64,000 nucleotides of DNA from Caballeronia fortuita. Its GTDB lineage: Bacteria; Pseudomonadota; Gammaproteobacteria; Burkholderiales; Burkholderiaceae. This document shows, piece by piece, positions 63,236 to 64,000 of this stretch. The translations under genes and the position numbers were made by a program. Location of the stretch: NCBI RefSeq assembly GCF_001544835.2, contig NZ_FCNX02000010.1, positions 186,001 through 250,000 on the forward strand, read 5' to 3'. The notes beneath the pieces were generated by a model that saw nothing but the letters and a program-made list of their open reading frames with translations, ran no database searches and had not been told where the DNA came from. Numbering within the stretch: position 1 is the stretch's first letter; each line of letters starts with the position of its first letter.

Positions 63236-64000
63236 TCATTCGTCGACGCGCAGAATCGCCAGGAAAGCCTCTTGCGGGATTTCGACCGAGCCGACCTGCT
63301 TCATGCGCTTCTTGCCGGCCTTCTGCTTCTCGAGCAGCTTCTTCTTGCGCGTGATGTCGCCGCCGTAGCACTTCGCGAGCACGTTCTTGCGCAGCGCCTT
63401 GATGTTTTCGCGCGCGATGATGTTCGAGCCGATGGTCGCCTGGATCGCCACGTCGTACATCTGACGCGGAATCAGCTCGCGCATCTTCGACGCCACTTCG
63501 CGCCCGCGATGCTGGCTCTGCGAACGGTGCACGATGACCGAAAGCGCGTCGACCTTGTCGCCGTTGATGAGCATATCGACCTTGACGACATCTGCCGCGC
63601 GATATTCCTTGAACTCGTAATCCATCGACGCATAGCCGCGCGACGTCGACTTCAGCCGGTCGAAGAAATCGAGCACGATTTCCGCCATCGGGATTTCGTA
63701 GGTCAGTTGCACCTGACGGCCGTGATACTGCATGTTGATCTGCGAGCCGCGCTTGGCCGTGCACAGCGTGATGACCGAGCCGACATATTCCTGCGGCATG
63801 TACAGGTTCACAGTGACGATCGGCTCGCGCACTTCCTCGATCTTCGGCGGCTCCGGCATCTTGGCCGGATTCTCGACGGAGATGGTCGTGCCGTCGCGCT
63901 GCACGACTTCGTAGATCACCGTCGGCGCCGTGGTGATGAGGTCCATGTCGAACTCGCGCTCGAGCCGCTCCTGCACGATTTCCATGTGCAGAAGGCCGAG
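63236..64000 (-). CDS. lepA: Elongation factor 4 (LepA), C-terminal part, cut by window edge
   Basis: Only the last 255 codons of this ribosomal back-translocation GTPase are in the window; the G domain lies beyond the edge. The visible part starts in GLLHMEIVQERLEREF, the EF-G-like domain III end, then has the domain V segment and the LepA-specific C-terminal domain (YGGDITRKKKLLEKQKAGKKRMK). It ends LRVDE. It is 44 bp upstream of lepB, the classic lepA-lepB pair. Confidence 0.97.
   Translation of the reverse strand, partial: LGLLHMEIVQERLEREFDMDLITTAPTVIYEVVQRDGTTISVENPAKMPEPPKIEEVREPIVTVNLYMPQEYVGSVITLCTAKRGSQINMQYHGRQVQLTYEIPMAEIVLDFFDRLKSTSRGYASMDYEFKEYRAADVVKVDMLINGDKVDALSVIVHRSQSQHRGREVASKMRELIPRQMYDVAIQATIGSNIIARENIKALRKNVLAKCYGGDITRKKKLLEKQKAGKKRMKQVGSVEIPQEAFLAILRVDE

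Overview
The window is a 64 kb piece of core chromosome from a GC-rich betaproteobacterium of the family Burkholderiaceae. The Paraburkholderia/Caballeronia branch is the best guess. The evidence is the gene order ftsH-folP-glmM-pstSCAB-phoU-phoB-phoR, the lepA-lepB-rnc-era-recO-pdxJ-acpS-nagZ run, an EarP/EF-P pair with Arg32, long C-terminal tails on Rnc and UvrC inserts of the Burkholderia type, and an OlsB ornithine-lipid acyltransferase. No phage, IS, CRISPR or classical defence locus is visible. Genes at both edges are cut (a GntR-type regulator on the left, lepA on the right).

Layout. 1-2.4 kb: GntR/FCD regulator divergent from a CynX-like MFS carrier across a perfect inverted-repeat operator, then a small receiver-like protein whose 3' end overlaps the carrier gene antisense. 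2.7-8.5 kb: tRNA-Arg, uppP, a 28-residue membrane protein, an aldose 1-epimerase, an NlpD-like lipoprotein, small lipoproteins, tRNA-Pro, sixA and olsB. 8.5-20 kb: phosphate block, with ppx and ppk divergent around a Pho box, then phoR-phoB-phoU-pstB-pstA-pstC-pstS read leftward from a second Pho box. 20-31.8 kb: glmM, folP, ftsH, rlmE, yhbY, greA, carB, carA. 32-39.9 kb: MFS carrier, mltD, gloB, methyltransferase-rnhA-dnaQ, tRNA-Val, two membrane proteins. 40-48.3 kb: GT4 glycosyltransferase, MsbA-type ABC exporter, otsBA trehalose genes, SCO and CtaG copper/oxidase assembly factors, ElaA acetyltransferase. 48.4-52 kb: tRNA-Cys and three identical tRNA-Gly genes downstream of uvrC-pgsA. 52-56.2 kb: earP, efp, a BON lipoprotein and an NtrC-like response regulator with a degenerate ATPase. 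56.9-64 kb: nagZ-acpS-pdxJ-recO-era-rnc-lepB-lepA, all on the minus strand.

The most unusual content is a pair of related intergenic elements at 12498-13201 and 56266-56888. Each has two ~210-bp arms in inverted orientation around a 205-284 bp core. The arms carry three conserved small hairpins and fall into two sub-types, so the element has a polarity, and the two copies lie in opposite orientation. Both sit exactly between the 3' ends of convergent genes that show no other terminator. I do not recognise a published name for this family. Other points of interest are a 15.6-copy 7-bp tandem array that includes the ppx stop codon, and the shared Pho-box control of phosphate uptake and polyphosphate genes.

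Gene starts were chosen by ribosome-binding site and family alignment from memory. No database search was possible, so all family calls rest on motif recognition.
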